A stretch of DNA of 64,000 nt from Heliocidaris erythrogramma (GCA_025617745.1 CM046861.1:11018244-11082243), one strand, 5' to 3'; shown: positions 43,801 to 53,400, counted from the stretch's first letter. Notes: generated from the sequence alone by a model not told the origin. Program-made: numbers and translations.

Positions 43801-46263
43801 CAGGATAAATGTCCTTCTGGCTCTCACCAGATAGCGGAGTGCCTCCAGAACTCTGAACCTCTGACCTAGATGTACTTGACCTCTGCGACCTTTGATGACA
43901 TCCCATTATAGGGTTAGGCCCAAGTGGGCAGGGAACAAGAGCTATAAGGACTAAAAGATTTAGAGTTCTGAAATAGATCTGCCAAATATTCTGCACCAGA
44001 GATTGTTTAGAAACAAACAAAATAGGATTTTTACAGAAGACATGAAGAGGAATATCTAGTGCAGTACTTCATATCAGATAGATATGAGCAATAGTAAAGT
44101 AAAGTATATTTTAAAATGCTGGCAAATGGGTGTTTAGCACTCAGAAGGTGGACTTTTCCCTACATCGAATCAGACTTTAATAACCTAAGAAATCGGTCAA
44201 ACTGGCTCGAACTTCAAAAAGGTGAAAATGATTGACTAAATGCAGAGCATACAAAGCTATTAATTTAGTGATTTAGTAATATCTCATATTTGAAATCTGA
44301 ATGATATCCTCACTGCAGCTTAAATCGATAAGCTATAGCAGAGGTGGAAAATTGAATTTATTTTTAAAAAATATCCAAAGTGGAAATGAATATTAATTGC
44401 CACCAAACACCAGTCCATTAATTATTAATTCATATTCTCATTAAATTATAGTACCACCTGGGATTTTAAACGCTAAACTCTATACCTACAACCCTACTAG
44501 TACTAGGGCCTGGTTCACACATTCGGTGGCAAACGGGTGTTTAGCACTCAGAAGGTGGACTTTTCCCTACATCGAATCAGACTTTAATAACCTAAGAAAT
44601 CGGTCAAACTGACTCCAAATTCATAAAGGTGAAAATGATTGACTAAATGCAGAGCATACATGTGTCAGTAAGTCAGTAAGAAATCTATTAATTTAGTGAT
44701 TTAGTAATATCTCATACATGTATTTGAAATCTGAATGACATCCTCACTGCAACTTAAATCGATAAGCTATAGCAGAGGTGGAAAATTGAATTTATTTTAA
44801 AAAAATATCCAAAGTGGAAATGAATATTAACTACCACCAAACACCATAGTCCATTAATTATTAATTCATATTCATAAGTGCTTGGTACTGCAAAATCGGA
44901 AAATAGCGTTAAACACGGACATAATATACTAAAATACTAAAGCTTTTCGACTCTGATGAGTGCATGTCGAAAAGCTTTAGTACATGTATTTTAGTATATT
45001 ATGTCCGTGTTTAACGCTACATGTATTTTCGAATTCATATTCTCATCACATTATAGTACACCTGGGATTTTAAACCCTAAACTCTAAACTCTATTACACT
45101 GTACCTACATGTACACACCCTACTAGGGCCTGGTTCACACATGAGGTGGCAAACCATATCGTGTGTTGAGAACCAGAAGGGCGTTAACTCTGTGTTAAAA
45201 CATATGAGTTAACGCCCTTCTGGCTCTCAACAGACGATTTAAAAAAAATAAAACAAAACATAATAGAAGCAACATATACATAACAAACAAAACATATGGT
45301 GCTTCACATTCCTGTATCTGAGTACATTTCGGAGAATAGACCGCTTCGGTAATGTATGCAAATTTTATGCATACCTTTCAAACAAAGGTTGTTCTTGACA
45401 ACCTGAAAGCTTGCCGACATAGCTACAAATAATGTATGCAAACTGGATTCCAAGCATTGAGGATTATTTTATAAAAAGCAGGTTCATGGAATAGCTTGTC
45501 ACTAGGTGCTCAGAGAATACATGTATATGTGCATAAATTTGCATAAATTTGTATACATTACAGAAGCAGTCTATTTGTTGTGTGCAGCTACAATGTACCT
45601 TTTCTTTACCTTTACCACATGTACCATTCAAAAAGGTTTTTATTATGCCATTTTGATTTTTTGTTAAAAGTTACTTACTGCATTACGTCTGAACGAGGCT
45701 CATATGTGATAGATTGGCCTTTGTATGACATTTAAATACCATCTGATACCCAATACAAGATAAATAATTGATAACATCACGTCTGTTTATATTGTAGCAG
45801 GTCAAGAACTTCCACAAGAGATGCAATACAAGATAAAAGTACATATTATAGAATGGGTAAAGAAATAGATAGATCTGCATTTGTATATGATCTAGTTATG
45901 TTTATTGGATAAGATATTGTTAGGTAAGTTGAATTTCTTCTTTCATGAAACACAATGAGGGCACATAAATCTTTCTCGCCTGTTATCATTGAGCGAAGCA
46001 AGTTTAATGAGGAAGCGGATAAAAGGAAGGAGATATAACTGCTTGACTGCTGCAACCGTTCACTTCCAAGCATGCCCAAATATGCAAGGGCGTTTTACAC
46101 TGATGACAGCTGTTCAATAGATGTAACCCTATTATACATATTATCTTTCTTACCTGTTTTCGTGGAGCAGAGCGAGCTTGATCAGAGAACCGATGAAAGG
46201 GAGGAGGTCTGACCGCTTGACCGTTGCAACCCTCAGCCGATGTTCCAGGATGTGTAGCTCCAT
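30560..46263 (-). CDS. CASTOR1: CASTOR-family cytosolic arginine sensor for mTORC1, 9 coding exons
   Basis: CDS, complement of join: 30560-30673, 31248-31342, 33341-33423, 34459-34563, 35254-35386, 35892-36018, 36608-36792, 37203-37276, 46154-46263; 1026 nt, 341 residues (human CASTOR1 has 329). All introns are GT..AG with matching phases. The family has four ACT-like domains; arginine binding releases GATOR2 and permits mTORC1 activation. Recognised blocks: MELHILEHRLRVATV at the start, KFFSFTQTS..ILDEEGFK, STWLVLEA, VIVPLADKGLSIFCLSTCQTD, FREIEG, VLFYPET, YSLIDDRISLVLD, LGFEECGIVAQIAEPLAS and YLSTFLTDHTLVPE. The arginine-pocket Ser (human Ser111) and Asp (Asp304) are both kept. In the GATOR2-contact patch YQTD the Tyr is Cys here. 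The start has A at -3 and G at +4. The sequence cannot decide between CASTOR1 and CASTOR2; an invertebrate may have a single ancestral gene. Confidence 0.93.
31248..31342 (-). CDS. CASTOR1: CASTOR exon 8 (residues 273-304)
   Basis: Encodes EECGIVAQIAEPLASENIP and YLSTFLTDHTL, the last ACT domain. The Asp of LTDH aligns with human Asp304. Phase 1 to 0, donor GTAAGT. Confidence 0.93.
31398..31530. repeat. Foldback in CASTOR intron 7
   Basis: CTATCACTTCCGAAGCGATC pairs with GATCGCCGAGGAAGTGATAG, and an inner TATCTTTCC/GGAAAGATA pair lies between. A small palindromic MITE is likely. Confidence 0.6.
31738..31945 (+). repeat. About 30-bp tandem repeat
   Basis: Four or more degenerate units of GACTATTCGTAGAGGTCAC followed by a T-rich tail. 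CASTOR intron 7. Confidence 0.6.
32279..32610. mobile_element. Broken MITE with a G/T-rich insertion
   Basis: Starts AGTCAACCCTGCTTTAGTGA and resumes at TTTCTCATTGAAATATGTAT, both parts matching 15590-15740. In between is about 150 bp of TTTG/TTG and poly-G sequence (32340-32497), an expanded simple repeat. Confidence 0.6.
33222..33250 (+). repeat. (AT)n microsatellite
   Basis: Alternating AT in CASTOR intron 7. Confidence 0.9.
33341..33423 (-). CDS. CASTOR1: CASTOR exon 7 (residues 245-273)
   Basis: Encodes FPDNCICVDSAKERWRMVN and ends NLGF. Trp-Arg-Met-Val and the Gly of LGF align with human CASTOR1. Phase 2 to 1, donor GTAAGT. Confidence 0.92.
34459..34563 (-). CDS. CASTOR1: CASTOR exon 6 (residues 210-245)
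   Basis: Encodes FVSYSLIDDRISLVLDVDLL, matching the FAFSLIEGYISIVMD strand of the third ACT domain. Phase 2 to 2, donor GTGAGT. Confidence 0.9.
34617..34820 (+). repeat. (GA)n with (GACA)n
   Basis: GA-rich microsatellite in CASTOR intron 5, about 50 bp upstream of the exon 6 acceptor in transcript orientation. It gives a CT-rich transcript strand. Confidence 0.85.
35014..35245. mobile_element. Decayed hAT-like MITE in CASTOR intron 5
   Basis: Left CAGGGGCAGATCTAG, right CTAAATCTGCCAG, an imperfect inverted pair of the GGCGGATCCAG type. Interior has ACATGTTCTGACAAGC and a G-rich run. Confidence 0.5.
35254..35386 (-). CDS. CASTOR1: CASTOR exon 5 (residues 166-210)
   Basis: Encodes AEAKRAIMYPLHFPTNN and LLQVLFYPET, the linker and start of the third ACT domain. 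Phase 1 to 2, donor GTAAGT. Confidence 0.9.
35892..36018 (-). CDS. CASTOR1: CASTOR exon 4 (residues 124-166)
   Basis: Encodes VKEEDLPSVTQCLASQF and REIEGNSEPVTIDRS. Close to VREQDLSVV and REVGGEPVPVT in human. Phase 0 to 1, donor GTAGGG. Confidence 0.92.
36608..36792 (-). CDS. CASTOR1: CASTOR exon 3 (residues 62-123)
   Basis: Encodes STWLVLEATAGNDD and VIVPLADKGLSIFCLSTCQT. Ser of GLSI aligns with human Ser111 of the arginine pocket. Cys in STCQTD replaces Tyr118 of the GATOR2-contact patch. Phase 1 to 0, donor GTAAGT. Confidence 0.94.
37203..37276 (-). CDS. CASTOR1: CASTOR exon 2 (residues 37-62)
   Basis: Encodes SKSKFFSFTQTSRDFTVILD then EEGFK. Acceptor TTCTTCACAG, donor GTATGG, phase 2 to 1. 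Its acceptor lies 17 bp from a foldback MITE. Confidence 0.92.
37295..37431. mobile_element. 137-bp foldback MITE, copy 2, next to CASTOR exon 2
   Basis: GGGGAGCGTTTCATCAAGCG to CGCTCCCC; nearly identical to 1931-2068. It sits in intron 1 just upstream of the exon 2 polypyrimidine stretch, where the branch point would be expected. Confidence 0.85.
37990..39525 (-). pseudogene. Dead non-LTR retrotransposon (CR1/Jockey-like) with RT remnants
   Basis: In transcript order: an endonuclease start (HLNCRSLKKNVDNFN near 39290), RT phrases TGIFPDKLKIARVVPVFK and YGFRPGHST (39110-38930), LFLDLSKAFDTLDHSVLL (about 38860), GMPQVSILG, ILYADA in place of YADD (about 38630), NKLILNVNKTHK, then LMIYNAIISPHLHYC (about 38050). 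Several frameshifts, loss of most of the endonuclease and a changed YADD make it inactive. It lies in CASTOR intron 1, antisense to the + strand. The clade assignment is approximate. Confidence 0.85.
38284..38485. mobile_element. 202-bp hAT-like MITE inserted in the retrotransposon
   Basis: Ends CAGGGGCGGATCCAG and CTGGATCCGTCAATG are 15-bp inverted repeats. An exact 8-bp duplication TTCTTATG flanks it (38276-38283 and 38486-38493). CAG-type ends with an 8-bp duplication are the hAT pattern. It interrupts the RT reading at NVNKTHK. Confidence 0.88.
39526..41980. other. CASTOR intron 1, middle part
   Basis: AT-rich, no gene recognised. Poly-C runs at about 40553-40568 and 41029-41043 and a poly-G run near 41200. 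A perfect 15-bp hairpin (CAAGGAGTTATCACA and its inverse) lies at 41804-41838; a diverged copy of its arm is near 49650. Confidence 0.4.
41981..42284. mobile_element. 304-bp MITE with AGGCTTTTTACA ends
   Basis: AGGCTTTTTACA at the left and TGTAAAAAGCCT at the right form a perfect 12-bp inverted repeat. Repeated TTAGCCC/GGGCTAA phrases lie inside. Non-coding. Confidence 0.75.
43059..43608. mobile_element. 550-bp foldback element with TTAA ends
   Basis: TTAAAGGGAAAGTCCACCCTG against CAGGGTGGATTTCCCCTTTAA in inverse. Arms extend over GAGGAGCTCGCAAGATAC and AAGTTGTCATCA regions, so most of the element folds back. Short ORFs inside are not conserved. Confidence 0.8.
44108..45150 (+). repeat. 407-bp tandem duplication
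   Basis: TGTTTAGCACTCAGAAGGTG starts at 44131 and 44538. The following about 400 bp align closely. A third partial boundary (GGTTCACACATGAGGTGGC) is at about 45130. Copy 2 alone contains the 161-bp foldback at 44873 and extra CATGTA near 44716. Confidence 0.9.
44873..45033. mobile_element. 161-bp foldback with an 8-bp target duplication
   Basis: Absent from copy 1 of the tandem duplication; flanked by TTCATATT (44865-44872 and 45034-45041). Arms of about 60 bp (GCGTTAAACACGGACATAAT, AAAGCTTTTCGAC) are almost perfect inverses. The right arm has two extra 6-bp CATGTA blocks. Confidence 0.88.
45169..45236. repeat. Hairpin of GAGAACCAGAAGGGCGTTAA
   Basis: GAGAACCAGAAGGGCGTTAAC pairs with GTTAACGCCCTTCTGGCTCTC about 18 bp later. 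The same arm phrase appears at 43808 and 50078, so it is part of a dispersed family. Confidence 0.7.
45335..45575 (+). mobile_element. 241-bp MITE, AATAGACCGC family, copy 2
   Basis: Ends AATAGACCGCTTCGGTAATG and CATTACAGAAGCAGTCTATT. Inverse of 23535-23764, plus six extra bases in a TACATGTA at about 45516. Confidence 0.82.
45981..46066 (-). pseudogene. Decayed duplicate of CASTOR exon 1
   Basis: Read from 46066 down in the phase of real exon 1, it gives VAAVKQLYLLPFIRFLIKL then ASLNDN, aligning without gaps to VATVKRSDLLPFIGSLIKL then ALLHEN. The 3' edge AACAG is followed by GCGAGA where real exon 1 has GTAAGA. The upstream part has lost five bases relative to exon 1, and a TGA precedes the conserved stretch. 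An unusual GC donor cannot be excluded, but no start or acceptor is available. Confidence 0.85.
46154..46263 (-). CDS. CASTOR1: CASTOR exon 1 (residues 1-37)
   Basis: MELHILEHRLRVATVKRSD, then LLPFIGSLIKLALLHEN. MELHILEHR is identical to human CASTOR1. Donor GTAAGA, phase 2. Confidence 0.94.
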
Positions 46264-46358
46264 GATGAATGGTCAGCTGGCTTGTGGGATGAGGCAACCT
46301 ACAAGGTCAGGCAAGTTGTCTTGTCTTGCCCTGATCTTATAGAGGAGCTAGACAGGAC
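46264..46358 (-). other. Probable 5' UTR part of CASTOR exon 1
   Basis: A good acceptor (CTATCTATTTTAG then GTCC, read on the minus strand) lies 95 bp before the ATG, so exon 1 probably follows an upstream non-coding exon. Confidence 0.45.
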
Positions 46359-46786
46359 CTAAAATAGATAGAAATGACAAGACTGGTGTTAGTTTTTGGA
46401 ATCATCAATAAACGGTTCAAGAAGACACAAGAAATAACGGTTCAAGAAGACACAAGAAATCCAGGATCAGCTAGACAATAAAATATATAATGATTAATAA
46501 GATAGATACAGGAAGAGAGCAGGAGAAAGAGAAAGAGAGAAAGAGGAATAGATAGAGATACATATACACAGAGTGAATGAGAGAATGAGAGAGAGAGAGA
46601 AAAAAAAAGACAGACAAAACAAACAGAGGGGACACACAGAACTGGGCCTCATTTCATAAAACTTGATATCTATAACAAACTGTATAAGCTACTGAAATAC
46701 TTGCATCTGATCGGTTAAAAAAAACTGTCATACAAATGTATATGTGGCAGTTGTTATTGATAATAGGTTTCATGAAATAGGGCCCT

Positions 46787-47027
46787 GGGGTGGTATTCTG
46801 AGATTTATTTTATCTTGATTTAAGTGAAATAATTTTAATTGTCATAACAAAATGTACACTGTACGTTTATGGCGCATCATTGGTTAATGTCTGCGCAAAA
46901 GTGGCTGCGTACATGAAATTCATCTGCTCAAACACAAATGAAATGTTGTCATTTGAAATTTGTTATGACAGACAATTAAAATCTTTTCACTAAAATCAAG
47001 ATAAAATAAATCTTAGAATACCACCCC
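46787..47027. mobile_element. 241-bp foldback MITE
   Basis: GGGGTGGTATTCTGAGATTT against AAATCTTAGAATACCACCCC in inverse; arms of about 65 bp including TTATTTTATCTTGATTT. Non-coding. Confidence 0.85.
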
Positions 47028-47186
47028 TAGTGATGTAAGAGATTGTTACTTCCAGAAAAACTAGAGGTAACAAGAAAATGCAAAAAAAAAAAAAAAAAAA
47101 TTATTAATCAGTTAAAATCTTAATTCCAATAAGGATTGGAATACAACTGTGACCTAAATTAAGAAATATAGGCCTAAATATATTAA

Positions 47187-47258
47187 CCCGTTGACTATTG
47201 AATTCTATAATTCCCATAAGCTTAATACAGGGATGACCCGGTTCCCGTAGGCAATGGG
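47187..47258 (+). mobile_element. 72-bp piggyBac-like MITE, copy 3
   Basis: CCCGTTGACTATTG to CAATGGG, left TTAA intact (47183-47186), right flank TTCA. Exactly 72 bp like the copies at 15209 and 29299. Confidence 0.8.
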
Positions 47259-47524
47259 TTCAGTTTAAGCTTAGCTTTATTATAACACGATTGGGTAATA
47301 AAAGAAAATGCAAAGATACATGTAGGCCTACCCTATGAAGTAATGGTGTATAGAACCTTTGAAAGGCATTCATAAATCAATATTAAATCCTAATAATCCA
47401 TTACACACAGAGCCAATATAAAAAGATTACCTGCAGCTAAATAAACATTTTGTCTTTTATATCTGAAGTGGTTTAAATTCTCTCTCTCAAGCTCTCTCTT
47501 TCTCTCTCTCTCAAGCTCTCTCTT

Positions 47525-47556
<32 letters not shown>

Positions 47557-47596
47557 AAGCTCTCTCTTTCTCTCTCTCTCTCTCTCTCTTTCTGGC

Positions 47597-48360
47597 GGAA
47601 ATGACTGTTGATTAGCTATTAACCAATGACACGACAAGAGCTAGCCTCTCCCCATTCCTTCAAATGAAAAATGATGCAATCTGTAGTATTAAAGCATGAC
47701 CAAACCATTCAAAACTATTTTGGATTGCAGGATCTATAGTCTACAATGTACATTAACAGCACTGTATAGAAAGCTAATATAAGTTATGCAGTGAGAACAA
47801 CTTATCATATATCTCTAATATCTATAAATTGTCCACTCAGCGTACAGTACTTTAGTCCTTGAGACTCGAGTTATTCAGTTCATATATGTAGATACATAAT
47901 CATGTAGAGAGATGTTTACACAAGTGAAAGTGATGGAAGAAGCAAAGTTCTTCATCATACCTAAATGGGCCAAACTTTCAAGTCTGTTTTTTTACACCTA
48001 CATATACAAGCATAACATTGTTGGGAGGGGGAGGGAGGGGGATACAATGACTGTTAATAGCCAACCCCTGTGAGCACAAGAGCCTAGCTGTCCCCCATTC
48101 ATTCAAATAAAAACATATGCAATCTCTAATATCAAAGCATGACCAATCCATCAAACAATATTTAAGACTGTATAGGCTCAATAGCCTAAGTATACACCAC
48201 TGTACACAGTAGATGCAAGTGCATAAACACATGTACGAGCAATCATCTCCTAAATTTCCACCTACCATACAGGAGTCCTCCAGAGAGCATTTCAATTCAT
48301 AATTATGAACAGCGACTGTTTACACAAGTTAAAGAGATAACAGAAGCAAATTTCTTACCC
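47597..48360 (-). repeat. Diverged tandem duplication upstream of CASTOR
   Basis: 47600-47950 and 48045-48355 share an ordered series: ATGACTGTT, AAGAGC(C)TAGC, CCCCATTC, ATGCAATCT, AAAGCATGACCAA, TTTACACAAGT, GAAGCAAA. The + strand AAGAGC phrases are spaced alike. It may have duplicated an upstream promoter or UTR exon. Confidence 0.6.
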
Positions 48361-48720
48361 CAATGAACCTGCACAAACGTCTCTCTCAAAAGAGGGTAAA
48401 TTCGGCCTCTGACCGGTTGAAAAAGAAGTTCAACGTAGCAAATTAAACGCAAACTAAACCCCTCAGTTTCTGTCACTTTGGGCTTATGGTTAGAGATTCT
48501 TGTCCAAATGTTTGTGGCAGTGCTCCGCAGAGTTGGGACGAGCATATGATGACTGCAGAGGGACAGTCTGGGTTTATAAGCAAGACGTGCTTCGGGAGAC
48601 AGCGTTTGTTTCAGCTCAGAGTGCCAACAACCGAAGAGAGAGGAAAATTACCAGGATGCATTCACACCAGAGCAAACATCCTGAACATTATTCAGAACCC
48701 TCCATGGGATAAACGATAGG
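48359..48720 (-). other. Possible upstream non-coding exon of CASTOR
   Basis: On the minus strand a strong donor (TTCATTGGG then GTAAGAAA) ends at 48359. It is the first good donor upstream of the exon 1 acceptor at 46359. The 5' end is unknown. This is inference only. Confidence 0.25.
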
Positions 48721-50090
48721 AGCAGCAAAAAGTGGCAAGTTTTCACGGACAGGAGAGAAAATATTGCTTGTAGCTCAGGGGTTGTTTATCTCTTATCCAG
48801 GGTGGAGTTAAATGAAACAAGCTGGTTGCATTGGCACTCATTGTAAGCATGATATTCATCAAAGGTCAGATGGGGTGATCTCCCCTTTCTATACCTTTGA
48901 TGTGTGTAGGGTATATGACTTTGATGGGTTGCATTCACACCAAGAGTGATAGATACACAGATTGGTAGGTGCATGCCATAGAAAGGTGTTTATCAGATGA
49001 TAGTTATCTTAAACATCGACTGAAAAAAAAATAAGGGCGTCAACTCAAGATGAATTTTACACTATAAAGTGCACGATCTTGTGGCTGCATCAAAGTCAAG
49101 CCACTCATTGTAGCAAAGTGGTCACAGAAAGTACACACAAATATTGAATAACCAATAATGTACCAAATACTCATGCTTTGAATTCATTGCTAAAACGTAT
49201 TGATATCTAGTTATTATGTTTGGTTTTAACACAGACGAGTGTGGATTGGTCATAATTCCATTAAAAGAAGTACAAACTATCTAAAACAAATTGTGAAAAG
49301 ATATAACCTTATTTGTCCAACAAATTTTGAAGGATTGTATAAGTTACCATTTAAAGACTAAATCTGAGATACTCTCTATAAAAATAGTGAATTTTCACTT
49401 AATAGTTTCACTCTCCTGGAAGTCATTTTAGTGATCACTTGTTCAGGAGTGAATACTGAGTGAACATCAACTGCTCTCTGAAAAGAAAAGGTTGAATTTT
49501 CACGCTATTTTCACTTTATTTTCACTCCCCCCGGACGTGACATCAGCGATCACTCAATTTTTTTTTTTAGACTGTAACATGATTTCAAATCCAAGAAGAA
49601 AGACAAAAGCAACCAATGCTTTTGATGCAATGCTGACTAAAGGTCAGACCAAGGAGTTAGCACAGAACTCCTTAGACCAAGTAATCATCCATCCACCTTA
49701 TGACTCATGTAGTCCATGTCTCCCATTGACACAAGACCAGGACCTAAAGTATTTTTCACCTTTCATTTGCTTACTACTTCACTTAAAAGAGGGGGGGAAA
49801 TATTACAGAAATCTGATCAAAAACTTGTTGGGCCTTACCAAACTATCCACGGCCTTTAATTTTCTTTGGCATCCTTGCTCCAAACTCCATCTATACGCTT
49901 GTAATTAATGTGCAAAGAAATACTAATCAATCAAACTAACTACCTTCTTGCTTGGTAGAAAGCACATTAAGACATGAACACGTGTATAAATCATCAGACA
50001 TGATGATATTCATGCTGCACATATGATTGGTATCACATACATTCTTTACTACGACATAGTAAATAATGTCTAGTGAGAACCAGAAGGGTC
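48721..50090. other. Intergenic, no gene recognised
   Basis: AT-rich. 49385-49560 contains two diverged copies of a TTTCACT..TCACTC..GTGATCACT theme. The ORF at 49492-49908 has no recognisable domain. A decayed hairpin arm (CCAAGGAGTTAGCACAGAAC) is at 49648. Confidence 0.4.
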
Positions 50091-50401
50091 TTAAAGTGGC
50101 ATTAAACTGGTAAAACTTGGGACAGCGCTATCTTACAGTCACTGCTAAATTATGATTATAATTTGAAAATTAATTCTGTTTTATTTTGCATTTTGACAAA
50201 CAGCTTGTTTGGATAATATAGGCACGTTTTATAATTCAAACTATTATATTTGACTTTGCAAATTTGGAAAATTACCTACAGGTACTTTCTAAGCTTCTAC
50301 AAATTAGAATGGGGTATGATGGGAAAATGAGAGGCACAGACACTTTTCAAATCCTGTTAAAAGATGGCGCTATTCGGAGCTTCAGTTTACTGTCACTTTA
50401 A
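50091..50401 (+). mobile_element. 311-bp TTAA-flanked MITE, copy 2
   Basis: TTAAAGTGGCATTAAACTGG to TTTACTGTCACTTTAA; same orientation and nearly the same length as 28762-29069. Confidence 0.85.
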
Positions 50402-53400
50402 ATCGTATACTTTTATACAGAGTTTTAACTGGCTTCTTGCTTCTAGGCAGATGAAATCTCAGACTGGCATCAATTTACTTAAGGTGCCAACTATTTCACA
50501 GACATTTACATATAACAAATGAAATTTCAGTGAAGCAAATGCTCTTATCATATCACACATTTTAATCATACAATGTTCCATGAAATAAAAGTTAAAATTT
50601 ATGAAACCACTTTTCAAGTTTCAACCACAATTCCAAGAATAAAGAAAAACTATTCAAAAAAAAAAAAAATAAGGAAAAATGGGCAGTTTAAACAAAGTAC
50701 TTGTTCAGCAAATGGCAGGATGATGAGATTACTTTTAACTTTTTAATTAATTCTCCTACTTTTAGAAAGGCAATTCATAAAAACGCTGAAGAAAGATCCT
50801 CAGGTACAACTTCTCTATTTGTCATTTTTCCTTTCTGCATTGTAGGTCCAGCTTTTTGCAACCATATATATCCATCAAAATTTTGTGTAATAAACTGGAA
50901 AATACTACACTACAGTGAAAATATATTTTCTGATTATAATGAAATGCTGTAAAGTTTAAGTGGTGGGAATTGATATTGGTATTGAGTAACATTGCCAAAT
51001 TGATTCTAACATGAAGAATAAAATTTAAAAAAAAAGGTTGTAGATTAAGAATAAAACAGTATTGTTCCCCTGGCCATATTCAACTCTATATAGAATGATC
51101 TTGAAACTTTTTTTTGTTGTTTTGTTTGTCTGTCTGTTTGTTTATTTTTGTTGTTTTTTAGGGGGATAGCAGATGCCAGCCCCCTCTTTTTGCAGCAGTA
51201 TTGGAGTATGAATAAAACCTACCAAATGAAGGATGCCCAGAGCCCCAAATAGAAAAAGACGGGGGGGGGGGGGTACCCCCATCTGCTGCCAGTCACTAGA
51301 CCTCTTCATCAATGCCATCTGGTACACATACTTCAACTTGCAGTGTGTTGTGAGTTGTGACAACCTTGTTATGTCTTTGTATTTTACATTATTAACTATA
51401 GTTGTGTAGAAGTAGGTCACGATGGGTCATGAGAGATCTATGTTATTATAGATCCCAGTGTGTGGTAGTATTCCAACCTTTATTGTCACCTCTCTGATAG
51501 AGATATGTGTATGCACAGTATGGATCCAACTACTTTTCACCCATAAACGAATATATCTACTGGGGTTATGAAGTAGAAATCGCACTAGGCAAATCTTCAT
51601 ATTTATTGGGAATAAGAAATTAATGTATTAGGATTTCACTAAGTTGGAAAAGGAGACTTATATGCCATATTCCACAGAGCTACCACATATTTCTATCAGG
51701 TCTGCACTACATGTACTCTTCAATAATTTCTACCTTTTTTTTTTTATAACAGATGCCTAATGCAGCAGTATTAACACGATAGGACCTACAGTACAACATG
51801 CTTTCAGTCAAAAAGAAAAATCTTGCTTATTTCAGAAAAAACAGAGAAATCACACAAACTTACTTGTCAATGAAAGTTTGAGAAAATCTGAAGGGAAAAA
51901 GAAGAAGAAAGTTACAAGTTGATGCAGTCATGAACATCACTACACAATTTGGCAACTCCATGATTTCTTTGAAAGCAACCCCAATGTGCTAAAAATAAAA
52001 TATTTTGCGTGCTTTGTTCCTTTAGTTTCCGGTATATTGTTCGATTTCGGCTTTCTGTTCATTCTTGCGGGATACTTTGATGAGTGCAAGACGAAAAGCT
52101 TCAGTATGTCTCTCTTCAATGCCATTTTCTAAAAATAATATAAAAAATGCCTTTTTTTCTTAAGAATGCTTTCTCTCATACCTGTTCCAAAAATATAGCA
52201 ATAGAGGGGGTCTGTAAAAACATGTTTCCATTGCAATTGCATAGGATAGCAATGAAAACATATGTTTACAGATCCCCTCTGATGAAATTAAGTTATCGAC
52301 TTCAATAAGAGGGATATATTTAAAGAAATCTACATGTATAGTTAAATGAAGAGTACTGTAGCTAGTGAGAGAAATAATAAATTTCCCTATTTCCATAGCA
52401 ATGAAAAAAATACTTTACTGTCAGTAGCTATTTATGAATTCCTTCGGTTTTACACCAGAGCTCTTTTTGAGATTAGCAGTGATATTTTAGAGCTTTCCAA
52501 AACCAAACCACTCACTTCTCCCATGTATTTTTCGCTGTATACAAATGTAGTACTACAGTTTCATTAAAAAAATTTGATTGTGGGATACAGTCAAGACTAC
52601 TGCATCAGCAAAGTGTTCTTTTGTTATTTGATGCAGTAGCCTATACAGCACTCATGGAATAAAAGTAACATCTCATGAAAGACTTAGGTCATTAATTACT
52701 CATTTGATCCATCACATTAATTCCAGAGACTTGCCCACACTTTGATCCCTACTTCAATACAAATTAAATTCAATTTAATTTCCAATGTCTAATGTAGCGT
52801 AGCAAGCAGACACTTTAATCCTCTTCTTTTTCAAGTTATTCCCTTGGAGACAGCATCATTCTTAGCATGGTCTAGCAGTGGAGAAAAGACCAATTTGATC
52901 CATTTAAGGTAATACGTTGTGTTGGCCAACTTCACATACTAGTAATCAATGATATGCTACATGCAGGTGCATTATTCAGCATATTGTGATCCCAGTAATA
53001 TAAATCTACCTGTGCAGTACTACATGTATTTATTCTATTTAATGGTGTTTAATGAAATTCAATAACAAAACAACATATTAATAGTTGTAATCAGACTATC
53101 TTTGTATTGACTGACAACAAAGTATGGTTCCACAACTTGCTTGTCAGCCAATACAAAGTCTTGTTTGGATTTAGATTCACAGTATCTACCGGTATGATCA
53201 TTATTCTGATCATCATTTCTGACTTCATCACAGGAAAACTAAAACAGACTATGCATGTACATGTAATCACACTATTTGTGCGACCATCCCCTCATTTTGT
53301 TATTTATCATAATTCATAAACATATTCTTGATCTTTTTCAAGTTTTCTACCGTTTCTATTCTTGCTTCGGCAGTGAGATTATCATAGCAATTGCCCTATC

